A DNA stretch of 64,000 nt from Leptolyngbya sp. NIES-2104 (GTDB taxonomy: Bacteria; Cyanobacteriota; Cyanobacteriia; Leptolyngbyales; Leptolyngbyaceae), in the NCBI RefSeq assembly GCF_001485215.1, contig NZ_BBWW01000001.1, positions 4,092,001-4,156,000 on the forward strand, given 5' to 3'. Positions 1 through 7,385 of this stretch are shown one piece after another. Within the stretch, counting starts at the first letter, position 1. Each line of letters starts with the position of its first letter. The notes under the pieces are model-generated. The model worked only from the letters and a program-made list of their open reading frames with translations. It did no database searches and had not been told where the DNA came from. The position numbers and the translations under genes are program-made.

Positions 1-150
1 AAGGCGACCACAACCGCGAAGAAAACGACTGCGAAGAAGACCAGCACGAAGACTGCGACTAAAACGACTGCTAAGCGATCGACAACCACGAAAGCTGCCG
101 CCGCCAAAAAATCGACAGGTACGAGCAAGCGGGTCAAAACTAACGATTAA
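1..150 (+). CDS. C-terminal tail of a truncated CDS, Lys/Thr/Ala-rich
   Basis: The window opens inside a reading frame that ends with TAA at 148-150. The 49 visible residues are almost only Lys, Thr, Ala, Ser and Arg in repeats such as AKKTTAKKTSTK. Such basic tails are known at the C-terminus of cyanobacterial DNA topoisomerase I and of histone H1-like proteins; they bind DNA non-specifically. Topoisomerase I is a guess because the catalytic part lies outside the window. The antitoxin gene follows after 15 bp. Confidence 0.7.
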   Translation, partial: KATTTAKKTTAKKTSTKTATKTTAKRSTTTKAAAAKKSTGTSKRVKTND

Positions 151-165
151 CTCCGGAGAAAATGG

Positions 166-396
166 ATGAAATCGATCGAGCAACTGACCGAGGAAGTTCT
201 ATCTCTACCGAGTACTTCACGGGCACTGCTGGCTGAAAAGCTAGTAGAGAGCTTGGAATTTGACACTGACTCAGCGATTCAAGCGACTTGGACAACTGAG
301 GCGAAACGGCGACGAGATGAAGTACGAACGGGTGAGATTCAGCCTAGTCCAGGCGAAGAGGCTCTCGCTCAGGTGCGCCAACTTCTTAATCCATGA
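166..396 (+). CDS. Putative addiction module antitoxin (Unstab_antitox family)
   Basis: This 76-residue protein has the layout of the TIGR02574/Unstab_antitox family: an N-terminal helix (KSIEQLTEEVLSLP), the SRALLAEKLVESL segment around residues 18-30, and a C-terminal half with WTTEAKRRRDEV around residues 42-53. In this family the protein neutralises a RelE/ParE-type toxin encoded just downstream. A purine-rich CTCCGGAG stretch lies about 10 bases before the ATG. The stop overlaps the ATG of a toxin-like frame (ATGA), the usual coupling, but that frame is broken, so this is probably an orphan antitoxin. Confidence 0.8.
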   Translation: MKSIEQLTEEVLSLPSTSRALLAEKLVESLEFDTDSAIQATWTTEAKRRRDEVRTGEIQPSPGEEALAQVRQLLNP

Positions 397-494
397 AGTT
401 CGTATTTCATTCTCGATCGATTTTCTTCTGCATTGCTTCTCCAACAACAGAATTGAACAATCCACCTAAGAGCATCGAAAAGGCACTGAAATAG
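393..494 (+). pseudogene. Remnant of a RelE/ParE-type toxin, 5' end only
   Basis: An ATG at 393 overlaps the antitoxin stop as ATGA, as in intact modules of this family. The first residues, MKFVFHSR, fit the start of RelE/ParE toxins (consensus like MKVVFHPEA). Similarity stops after about eight codons, where the frame runs into the 3' end of the convergent yihY-like gene (its stop codon is at 407-409). The frame closes at 494 after 33 codons of unrelated sequence. I read this as a toxin cut off by a deletion; eight codons is thin evidence. Confidence 0.5.
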
Positions 495-1327
495 AGCCAT
501 AGCAGCAACACGATTACAGCCCCGATCGCGCCATACACTTGATTGAAATTGCTAACTCGTGCTACATAAAACCGCAGCAGTCCAGAGAGAATCGCCCAGA
601 GTATTGCCGCCAAAATCGCACCGGGCATAATCGGTCTACCGTGTTTCCAGTGGCTTGTGCCGTGTCGGTAGATGAAGCCGAGCGCCAATGCCACGATCGA
701 TAATGCGATCGGTAAACTCAAATGATGCCAAAGCTGGAATAGAACATGAGCAAAACTTCCACTCTGAAACGCCACAATCTGAACGGTGATATCGCTGAGA
801 ACTACGATTAGTAGAGCAGCAACGAGTAGAAGAACGGTTCCTAATGCAAGCGCGATCGCGATTAATTTCATTTGCCAAAACGGTCGAACGCGATCGCGTG
901 GAATTCGATAAATCTGATCCAAAGCTGCCATTGTTGCACCCGTCACGCTCGAAGACACCCAGATTGCAGCAACGAAACTCAGCGAAAATAAGCTCTGACT
1001 GCTCCTCGATCGCAAGTATTGAAGGGCATCGCTAGTCAGAATCAGAGCCTGTTCTGGAATCACTTGGCTGACTTGATTGGTGAGTGTTCTGAAGTTGTTT
1101 TCTGAAAGCTCGAAAAGCCCGATCGCGCTTAAAACTGCCAACGCTGCCGGGAATAGCGCAAATATTGCATTGAAAGCAATCTCAGCCGAAAGTCCAGGAA
1201 GCCGATGATATGCTGCTCGTCGAACAATCTTGATTAGTGTTTTGAAGTTGAGATATTTGAAGACTTGAAAGAAACGGATGAGCAGATCAAACCCTGAGTG
1301 GCTGAGGCGTTTCAGCATTGTGAACAA
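407..1327 (-). CDS. YihY/BrkB family inner membrane protein
   Basis: This 306-residue protein has a basic N-terminal cytoplasmic stretch and about six hydrophobic segments. It carries the family hallmark near residues 38-65 (LPGLSAEIAFNAIFALFPA) and the C-terminal YGAIGAVIVLLLWLYFSA segment. The family was once called RNase BN by mistake; its function as an envelope protein is unknown. The length is typical (about 280-320). The 3' end abuts the broken toxin frame on the other strand. The C-terminus KKIDRE is short and may have been altered by the same rearrangement. Confidence 0.88.
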   Translation of the reverse strand: MFTMLKRLSHSGFDLLIRFFQVFKYLNFKTLIKIVRRAAYHRLPGLSAEIAFNAIFALFPAALAVLSAIGLFELSENNFRTLTNQVSQVIPEQALILTSDALQYLRSRSSQSLFSLSFVAAIWVSSSVTGATMAALDQIYRIPRDRVRPFWQMKLIAIALALGTVLLLVAALLIVVLSDITVQIVAFQSGSFAHVLFQLWHHLSLPIALSIVALALGFIYRHGTSHWKHGRPIMPGAILAAILWAILSGLLRFYVARVSNFNQVYGAIGAVIVLLLWLYFSAFSMLLGGLFNSVVGEAMQKKIDRE

Positions 1328-1445
1328 GTATGAAGACTATCTGAATTTTAGAACAATCCTGCTGAAATTCATGCCCCTGAAGAGCGATCGAGGGCTATCC
1401 GCAGAGGAACTGTTACACTAAACCCATACTATTTCTTGAGCGGTT

Positions 1446-2099
1446 ATGGTTGCGATTCAGCTTCGGCAACTCATCGTTTATCCTGGTCAGCGGATTCAGC
1501 TTCAAGAGGTAGATTGGCAAAAATTTGAAGCTATTCTAGATGAGCTTGGAGAAAAGCGTGCTTGTCGGATCGCTTACAGTGGTGGCGTGTTAGAAATTCG
1601 GATGCCGCTACCAGAACATGAAAAAGCGAAAGGTTTGATCGGGGATATGGTCAAAATTTTGCTAGAGGAGCTTGATATTGAGAATGAATGTTTTGGCTCT
1701 ACCACATTCAAGCGACAAGAGATGGCAAAAGGAATTGAACCAGATCAATGCTTTTACATCGAAAACGCTGCGGTGATGATTGGTAAGAGGCGGGTTGATT
1801 TAACCATCGACCCACCTCCGGATCTCGCGATCGAAGTCGATGTGACTTCCAAAACTGGACTCGATGCGTATCAGGGTTTAGGAGTTCCAGAACTGTGGCG
1901 ATTTGAAGAAGGGCGTTTGCGGATTAGCGTTTTAGACGATGGGCAATATCGCGATTCAAACGTTAGTCCGCACTTTCCAAACTTAGCGATCATGGATCTC
2001 ATCTCTGAGTTTGTCGATCGCGCCCAAGCAGAAGGGCGCAGTCGGGCACTCAAAGCATTTCGTCAAACGGTTCGATCAACCCCCTGCACTTCCCAGTAA
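1446..2099 (+). CDS. Uma2 family (DUF820) putative endonuclease
   Basis: This 217-residue protein belongs to the PD-(D/E)xK-fold Uma2/DUF820 family, which is greatly expanded in cyanobacteria. Visible marks are EPDQCFYI near residue 98, the core strand PPPDLAIEVDVTS near residues 122-134 holding the acidic E and D, and an aromatic GVPELWRFEEGRL segment. Nuclease activity is predicted from the fold; the biological role is unknown. It is one of three Uma2 genes in this window. Its last 24 bp overlap the 3' end of the convergent CPBP protease gene. Confidence 0.88.
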   Translation: MVAIQLRQLIVYPGQRIQLQEVDWQKFEAILDELGEKRACRIAYSGGVLEIRMPLPEHEKAKGLIGDMVKILLEELDIENECFGSTTFKRQEMAKGIEPDQCFYIENAAVMIGKRRVDLTIDPPPDLAIEVDVTSKTGLDAYQGLGVPELWRFEEGRLRISVLDDGQYRDSNVSPHFPNLAIMDLISEFVDRAQAEGRSRALKAFRQTVRSTPCTSQ

Positions 2100-3587
2100 G
2101 AACAATGTTAACAACATTCCACTGTTCCAAAGGGCATGAAGTAGCACTGAAGCCATCAGATTTTGAGTTCGGGTGTACACAAAGCCTAAGATAATTCCGA
2201 GAACAGTTAAAGGTAAGACTTCGGATAAGCTCAGGTGAACGATTGCGAAAATTAAAGCACTAATCAAAATCGCTTGCCAAGTGCTGAAATAGCGAGTGAG
2301 TGAAGGTAACAGGAATCCACGAAAGAACGTTTCTTCAAAGAAGGGAGCCGCGATCGCTGCCGTGACAAAGAAGAGAATAATCGCGATCGAATCTCGACCT
2401 TCAAGTGCGATCGATAAAAGTGGATTACTTCCCCCTCGACCTTGCCAAATCCGTTCATTGATCCAAGAAATTCCAGCAACTAATGGATAAGCTGCGGCAT
2501 ATCCGCCAATTCCCCAAAGTAGCCAGCGACCTTTGAGACTGAAGCGAAACCAATTATTCTCAAGCGGTAGATATCTGCGGATTGAATAATACAGAACGCC
2601 TAATCCGCCCGCTGCTAAGAGAATGTAAGTGAAGAGTGCAAAAACAGCGCGATCGCGAGTTGTAAACATGGCGGGATCAACTTGGAAGGCAGATTTGACA
2701 ATCAACAGCGACAGCGGCACAACAATCTGACCGAGTAAAAGCTGTCCAACTGCAAAAAATCCGACCACTAAAACTTGCCAAGTGATTTCATAGTCCCAAG
2801 GCACTGTCCACCGAATCGAATTTGTCCCAACCAATAAAGCATTCTTTCGATTGAATAGCCATTGTCCGCCTAAGAATAGCAACACTCCAAAACCAAGCAG
2901 AATTGCAACGGTTGGAACTGCATTTGCGCTGATCCATTTTACTAATGCTTGTTGTGCGGCTTGCTGTTCTGCGGTGCGAAGTTCGGTTAACGCATCCGAT
3001 CGCTGTTCTAAGGTATAAAGCTTTTCTAATCCTCGATTGCGAAACCAGCCTGTGAGATTTTGTTTTAAAATCGGTTCGGCTCTAGGTGGTAATGTATTTT
3101 GCCAAAGTGCGCTTAAGGTATCCGCCGTTAGTTTTAGATTGCGACTAGTCTGAGTTTGGGGAGCAGTTAAATTTGCCCAACTTTTCAAAGCAGCATCGAC
3201 TTGATTCTGCTGAGCCTGAAGAATCCCAATTCGCACATCAAGTTCATCGCGTAAGGTGACTTGTTTTGCCAGTTCCACAGTTAGCGGTTTAGCACTATCC
3301 GGAGCGGGACTTGCCTCGATTTGGGTTTGGGCTGAGGAAATTGCTTTTTCGACCGACGATCGCGTTTTTTGATATGCCTCTAATGCGGTTTTTTGAGGAT
3401 TGCGATCGGTTAATGCTGCGGTGTTTGAATCGCCTTGATACTGGGCTGCTTGCAGAAGCAGATCGGTTTGCGAAAGTTCTAATCGGCTTTGGAATTGGGG
3501 CTGATTCCAACTATTGATCAGATCGAGCGCGATCGCAAAAATCGCCACTAAGGTCAGTCCCCACAATAAAATCCGCTTCGGTGTCAT
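2076..3587 (-). CDS. CPBP family intramembrane glutamic protease, long N-terminal extension
   Basis: About 503 residues from the start MTPKRILLWG; an upstream ATG would add six residues. A first transmembrane helix is followed by a long polar, helical, Gln-rich region (about residues 30-220), then seven to eight hydrophobic segments. The C-terminal Abi/CPBP domain shows EETFFRGFLL, the FAIVH segment and HALWN, which carry the glutamate, histidine and asparagine expected for the active site. CPBP proteases cut within membranes (Rce1-like); the cyanobacterial substrate is unknown. It overlaps the Uma2 gene by 24 bp. Confidence 0.87.
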   Translation of the reverse strand: MTPKRILLWGLTLVAIFAIALDLINSWNQPQFQSRLELSQTDLLLQAAQYQGDSNTAALTDRNPQKTALEAYQKTRSSVEKAISSAQTQIEASPAPDSAKPLTVELAKQVTLRDELDVRIGILQAQQNQVDAALKSWANLTAPQTQTSRNLKLTADTLSALWQNTLPPRAEPILKQNLTGWFRNRGLEKLYTLEQRSDALTELRTAEQQAAQQALVKWISANAVPTVAILLGFGVLLFLGGQWLFNRKNALLVGTNSIRWTVPWDYEITWQVLVVGFFAVGQLLLGQIVVPLSLLIVKSAFQVDPAMFTTRDRAVFALFTYILLAAGGLGVLYYSIRRYLPLENNWFRFSLKGRWLLWGIGGYAAAYPLVAGISWINERIWQGRGGSNPLLSIALEGRDSIAIILFFVTAAIAAPFFEETFFRGFLLPSLTRYFSTWQAILISALIFAIVHLSLSEVLPLTVLGIILGFVYTRTQNLMASVLLHALWNSGMLLTLFLLGSAGG

Positions 3588-3655
3588 GCCAGTTTTACAA
3601 ATCATCTCTTCGTTATTGTAGGAAACGAAGCCACGATCGCACTGCCTTTCTCACC

Positions 3656-3676
3656 CCCTACTCCCCACTCCCTACT
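3656..3676. repeat. Heptanucleotide short tandem repeat (STRR-like), 3 units
   Basis: Three consecutive 7-bp units read CCCTACT, CCCCACT and CCCTACT. Short tandem heptamers of this C-rich type are known from many filamentous cyanobacteria. They lie between the divergent CPBP and histidine phosphatase genes. Confidence 0.6.
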
Positions 3677-3740
3677 CTTTTAAAATTTCGCAACCCGAAC
3701 ACGATAGAATCAGGCTGACTTTTCGCCCTAAACAATTTCT

Positions 3741-5066
3741 ATGACGACTCGTGTAATTCTTGTGCGCCACGGTGAGAGCAGCTACAACGTTGAAAAACGG
3801 GCACAGGGACATTGTGATCTCTCCACGCTGACCGAGAAGGGCGAAAAGATGGCAGCCCAAGTTGCAACCGCTCTGAAAGATTTGAAGTTCGATGCGGTCT
3901 ATAGCAGTCCACTCCAACGGGCTAAACGAACGGCTGAAATTATTTTGAATGGGTCAGACAATCCGCCAGCACTCCAAACCACCGATGATTTGAAAGAAAT
4001 CAATATCTTGCTTTGGGAAGGGATGCTCTTTAGTGAAGTGGCTGAGAAGTATCCAGAAATGTATGCTCACTGGCATTCTGAGCCGCATAAGGTGAGAATG
4101 ACTTTGCCGGATGGGAGTGAACTGGTTCCAGTGTTGGATTTGTATGAGCAGGCGGAACGACTTTGGCGATCGCTCATTCCCCAACACAAAAATCAAACGA
4201 TTCTAATCGTCGCACATAGCGGGATTAATCGAGCACTGATCAATACTGCGATCGGACTTGAACCCGCTGATTACCAACGCTTCCATATTTCTAATTGCGG
4301 CATTAGTGTGCTGAATTTCTCCGGTGATTTTGGCGATCAAGTGCAAATCGAATCGCTGAATGTCACCTCTCATTTAGGCGAAACGATTCCCAAGATCAGA
4401 CCGAATCATAAAGGCGCACGTCTTCTACTAGTGCGACATGGTGAAACCGAATGGAATCGGCAGGGACGGTTTCAAGGTCAGATTGATGTGCCGTTGAATG
4501 ACAATGGACGAGTGCAAGCTGGACAAGCCGCAGAATTTCTAAAATCGGTGCAGATTGATTCCGCTGTGAGTAGTTCGATGGCGCGACCGAAAGAAACCGC
4601 AGAAATTATTCTCAAATATCATCCTGAAATTGAACTGAAATTGCGGGACGACTTGCGCGAAATCAGTCACGGACTTTGGGAAGGGAAATTTGAATCTGAA
4701 ATTGAGGCAGGCTATCCAGGTTTGCTGCATCAATGGCAAAGTCAACCGGAAACCGTACAGATGCCGGAAGGTGAGAATTTGCAGCAGGTGTGGGATCGGG
4801 CGGTTGCGGGATGGAATGCGATCGTACAATCCGCCCGACCCGGAGAAACCATTCTCGTCGTCGCTCACGATGCCATTAACAAAGCGATTCTCTGTTATGT
4901 TTCGGGTTTAACCTCTGCTGCATTCTGGAATTTCAAACAGGGCAATGGTGCGGTGAGCGTGATTGATTACGTAAATGGAGCCGATCAACCTCCGATGTTG
5001 ATGGCGATGAATATCACGACGCATTTGGGCGGCGTATTGGATAAGACGGCAGCGGGTGCACTTTAA
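3741..5066 (+). CDS. Tandem histidine phosphatase (phosphoglycerate mutase-like) protein
   Basis: The 441 residues contain two complete histidine phosphatase domains. Domain 1 (about 1-205) has RHGESSYN with His10, LKEINILLWEG and AHSG with His159. Domain 2 (about 225-435) has RHGETEWN with His233, LREISHGLWEG and AHDA with His376. Both thus keep the phospho-acceptor His, the acid Glu and the second His. Annotations for cyanobacterial relatives vary between cofactor-dependent phosphoglycerate mutase and metal-independent phosphoserine phosphatase; the sequence alone does not settle the substrate. Confidence 0.88.
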   Translation: MTTRVILVRHGESSYNVEKRAQGHCDLSTLTEKGEKMAAQVATALKDLKFDAVYSSPLQRAKRTAEIILNGSDNPPALQTTDDLKEINILLWEGMLFSEVAEKYPEMYAHWHSEPHKVRMTLPDGSELVPVLDLYEQAERLWRSLIPQHKNQTILIVAHSGINRALINTAIGLEPADYQRFHISNCGISVLNFSGDFGDQVQIESLNVTSHLGETIPKIRPNHKGARLLLVRHGETEWNRQGRFQGQIDVPLNDNGRVQAGQAAEFLKSVQIDSAVSSSMARPKETAEIILKYHPEIELKLRDDLREISHGLWEGKFESEIEAGYPGLLHQWQSQPETVQMPEGENLQQVWDRAVAGWNAIVQSARPGETILVVAHDAINKAILCYVSGLTSAAFWNFKQGNGAVSVIDYVNGADQPPMLMAMNITTHLGGVLDKTAAGAL

Positions 5067-5080
5067 TTTACAACTTTAAG

Positions 5081-5105
5081 ACCTGGTGACATTGACGCGC
5101 CAGGT
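5081..5105. terminator. Possible bidirectional terminator between convergent genes
   Basis: A 6-bp inverted repeat (ACCTGG / CCAGGT) with a 13-base loop and a short T-rich stretch lies exactly between the two convergent genes. The stem is short, so support is weak. Confidence 0.3.
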
Positions 5106-6170
5106 TTATCCAATTCGGGCAACCGATCGCACATTCTCGATCGCGCTCACCACCTGCTGCAATTTCCGCTCCGCCTGTCCCAATTCCAAAATCGCCTTAG
5201 CTTGCGAAAATCCCGCCTCAATACTTGTACAAGCCCCCGCCCGCCACAGATAAAATCCACTATTCCAAACGATCGCCTGCAACAATTCCGAAGGTTCACC
5301 CTTCAACGCTGATTTCATTTCATCGGCAAATTGATCGAGAGGCACTAACGGCAGTTCTTTCGCTGCAAACCCGTAATCACGCGGGACTAAGGTTAATCGA
5401 TCGAACTTTTCCCCCTGACCCATGCCAATAATCGCAGTGCGATCGCGGGGTAAATCACAACTCCCTTCCAACCCTTTGACACTAGTAAAATTCGTAGTCC
5501 CCCGGAGCGCAAACGCATCTCGGAACATCCCTTCGGTCGGTGGATGCACATAGCCACAGACTAGATGTGATTCGCCTGCATACGGATTCCACATCAGTTC
5601 TAAAGTCGCAAACGGCGGACGCTTACCGATTTGGTCGCGATAGGGAACTAAGCCTTGAGCTAAGGGAAAATGAGTCGGGAGATAAACAAAGCCTAAACCT
5701 GTACTTTCTAGAACTTGATGAACTTGGGAAATGGATAAGGGTTTCCAATTTACGCCCAATCCATCCCAGAGTTCGATCAGCGGAACACCATCTTTTGTCG
5801 GCATTCGATCGCCTCCATGCAGCACTACTGGAACTCCTGCCGCAGAGAGTACCAGCGCAATTAATGGACTAAATGGAGCCGTACGCGATCGACCATCGTA
5901 AGGATTGCACATCACAGTTACGGGAATTTTTGATGCGATCGCTGGTAGTTTCTCGCTCAACGCATCATACGCATCTAACATTCCTGCCAGTTCTTCCCCG
6001 GTCGGACGTTTGATCCGGTGAGAAATCATAAAGGCTCCAATCTGTGCGGGAGTTGCTTCTTGGAGCAGCATTAATCGAGTCGCGGTTTCTGCTTCTTCGC
6101 GGGTTAAATCCTCGCTCGTATGAGGTCCGCTTCCAACTTTTCTTAGCAACTCCCGAAACTCGATGCTCAT
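5106..6170 (-). CDS. Anthranilate phosphoribosyltransferase family protein (TrpD2-like)
   Basis: The protein has 354 residues from MSIEFRELLRKVG; the frame is open 12 codons further upstream, but this start matches the family. The N-terminal helical domain (LTREEAETATRLML) and the following alpha/beta domain follow the TrpD fold. The phosphoribosyl pyrophosphate loop GTGGD of true TrpD is replaced by PYDGRSRT near residue 98. This argues against anthranilate phosphoribosyl transfer and for the TrpD2/YbiB-like branch, whose members bind nucleic acids. No trp gene is adjacent. Confidence 0.8.
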   Translation of the reverse strand: MSIEFRELLRKVGSGPHTSEDLTREEAETATRLMLLQEATPAQIGAFMISHRIKRPTGEELAGMLDAYDALSEKLPAIASKIPVTVMCNPYDGRSRTAPFSPLIALVLSAAGVPVVLHGGDRMPTKDGVPLIELWDGLGVNWKPLSISQVHQVLESTGLGFVYLPTHFPLAQGLVPYRDQIGKRPPFATLELMWNPYAGESHLVCGYVHPPTEGMFRDAFALRGTTNFTSVKGLEGSCDLPRDRTAIIGMGQGEKFDRLTLVPRDYGFAAKELPLVPLDQFADEMKSALKGEPSELLQAIVWNSGFYLWRAGACTSIEAGFSQAKAILELGQAERKLQQVVSAIENVRSVARIG

Positions 6171-6230
6171 AGCTCTTAACCTAGAATGAATAGTTGCACA
6201 GGGCAAAGTGTTTTATCATATCAAATCAAT

Positions 6231-7157
6231 TTAGACGATCGCTTTTGGCAACCGTGTGAGAAATGCAGGGTGCATCACCTCTCGGACTAACTCTCGGAAT
6301 CGCTGAATCGGCGGAATCTGCAATCGATCTTGAGTCGTCACAAGCACAACCTGGCGAACGAGTGTCGGATCAGCCGTCGATCGCACAACTAAAGTCGGAT
6401 CAAGATGAATGTCATGAATTGCACCTTGAGGCAGTAGTGCAATCAATTCTCCTTGCCTAACCACTCCTCGAAACGCATCTAATGTGTTTAGTTCTAGTGC
6501 AGCTTTGAGAATAGCTCCTTGGCGTTGGAATTGTTCTTGCACCAATCGCTGCATTCCGTAGCCATCTTTGAATACCACTTGCGGATAGTGAACCAGTTCC
6601 GACCACGGCACAGATTCAAATTGAGTTAATGGATGATCGGCTGACATTAAGATGCGAACTGGCTCATCGTAAAGCACATCAACAACCATTTCTGATCCAG
6701 CGGTGAGAAAACGATTGTTCATCACGATCGCAATATCTACCAGTCCATCTTTGAGCACTTTCAAAGCGCGATCGCTGCCCAATGAAGTCACCCGCAACTG
6801 AACTTCCGGATAGTCCTGACAAAATTGCTGCAATACGGGCGGTAAATGAAACGCACAGACGGAATGAATTGCAGCAATACACAACTCTGGCTGTTTGCCT
6901 AATCGAAGTTCTTCGAGTTCAGCGATCGCATTTTTCCACTCTTGGCAAATCTTTCGAGCGCGAGGTAAAAATTGCTCACCCGCGACCGTTAATTTTGCTT
7001 GTGCGGTTCGGTGGAAAAGCTGCATTCCCAAATCCGTCTCCAACGATTGAAGCTGGCGGCTAATCGTTGATTGGGTCACATCACATTTTCGGGCAGCTTG
7101 TTGAAAACTTCCGGTTTCTGCGATCGCTAAAAATGCCTGCAATTGCTCTAGGCGCAT
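6231..7157 (-). CDS. LysR family transcriptional regulator
   Basis: The 308 residues have an N-terminal winged helix-turn-helix (FLAIAETGSFQQAARKCDVTQSTISRQLQ, about residues 9-37) and a periplasmic-binding-like effector domain from about residue 90. The gene is divergent from acnB with 228 bp between the starts, an arrangement common for LysR regulators and their targets. Control of acnB is therefore possible but inferred. Cyanobacterial LysR proteins include carbon-status regulators (NdhR, CmpR); I cannot assign this one. Confidence 0.9.
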   Translation of the reverse strand: MRLEQLQAFLAIAETGSFQQAARKCDVTQSTISRQLQSLETDLGMQLFHRTAQAKLTVAGEQFLPRARKICQEWKNAIAELEELRLGKQPELCIAAIHSVCAFHLPPVLQQFCQDYPEVQLRVTSLGSDRALKVLKDGLVDIAIVMNNRFLTAGSEMVVDVLYDEPVRILMSADHPLTQFESVPWSELVHYPQVVFKDGYGMQRLVQEQFQRQGAILKAALELNTLDAFRGVVRQGELIALLPQGAIHDIHLDPTLVVRSTADPTLVRQVVLVTTQDRLQIPPIQRFRELVREVMHPAFLTRLPKAIV

Positions 7158-7385
7158 GAATTGTGGTCTGAGTCACATTCTAGTGACGGTAGCGGATCTG
7201 CAAAACAAGTTTCGTAAGAGTTGATACAGGAAAATTATCGCGGTTGAAAAGATTTTGAAGTACAGACATTTTACCTTGAGAGGGTTGTCAAGTTCTCCAG
7301 ATTACTTTTCTTTGAAAAGACGTAGATTCAAAGTTCGCGATAGAGTGATAAAGCTGCTGAATCTACACACTCAATACCTCCGAAT

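Noticed and set aside
3672-3917. 81-codon minus-strand frame at the start of the phosphatase gene
   Set aside because: It overlaps the conserved RHG domain on the plus strand and has no recognisable features.
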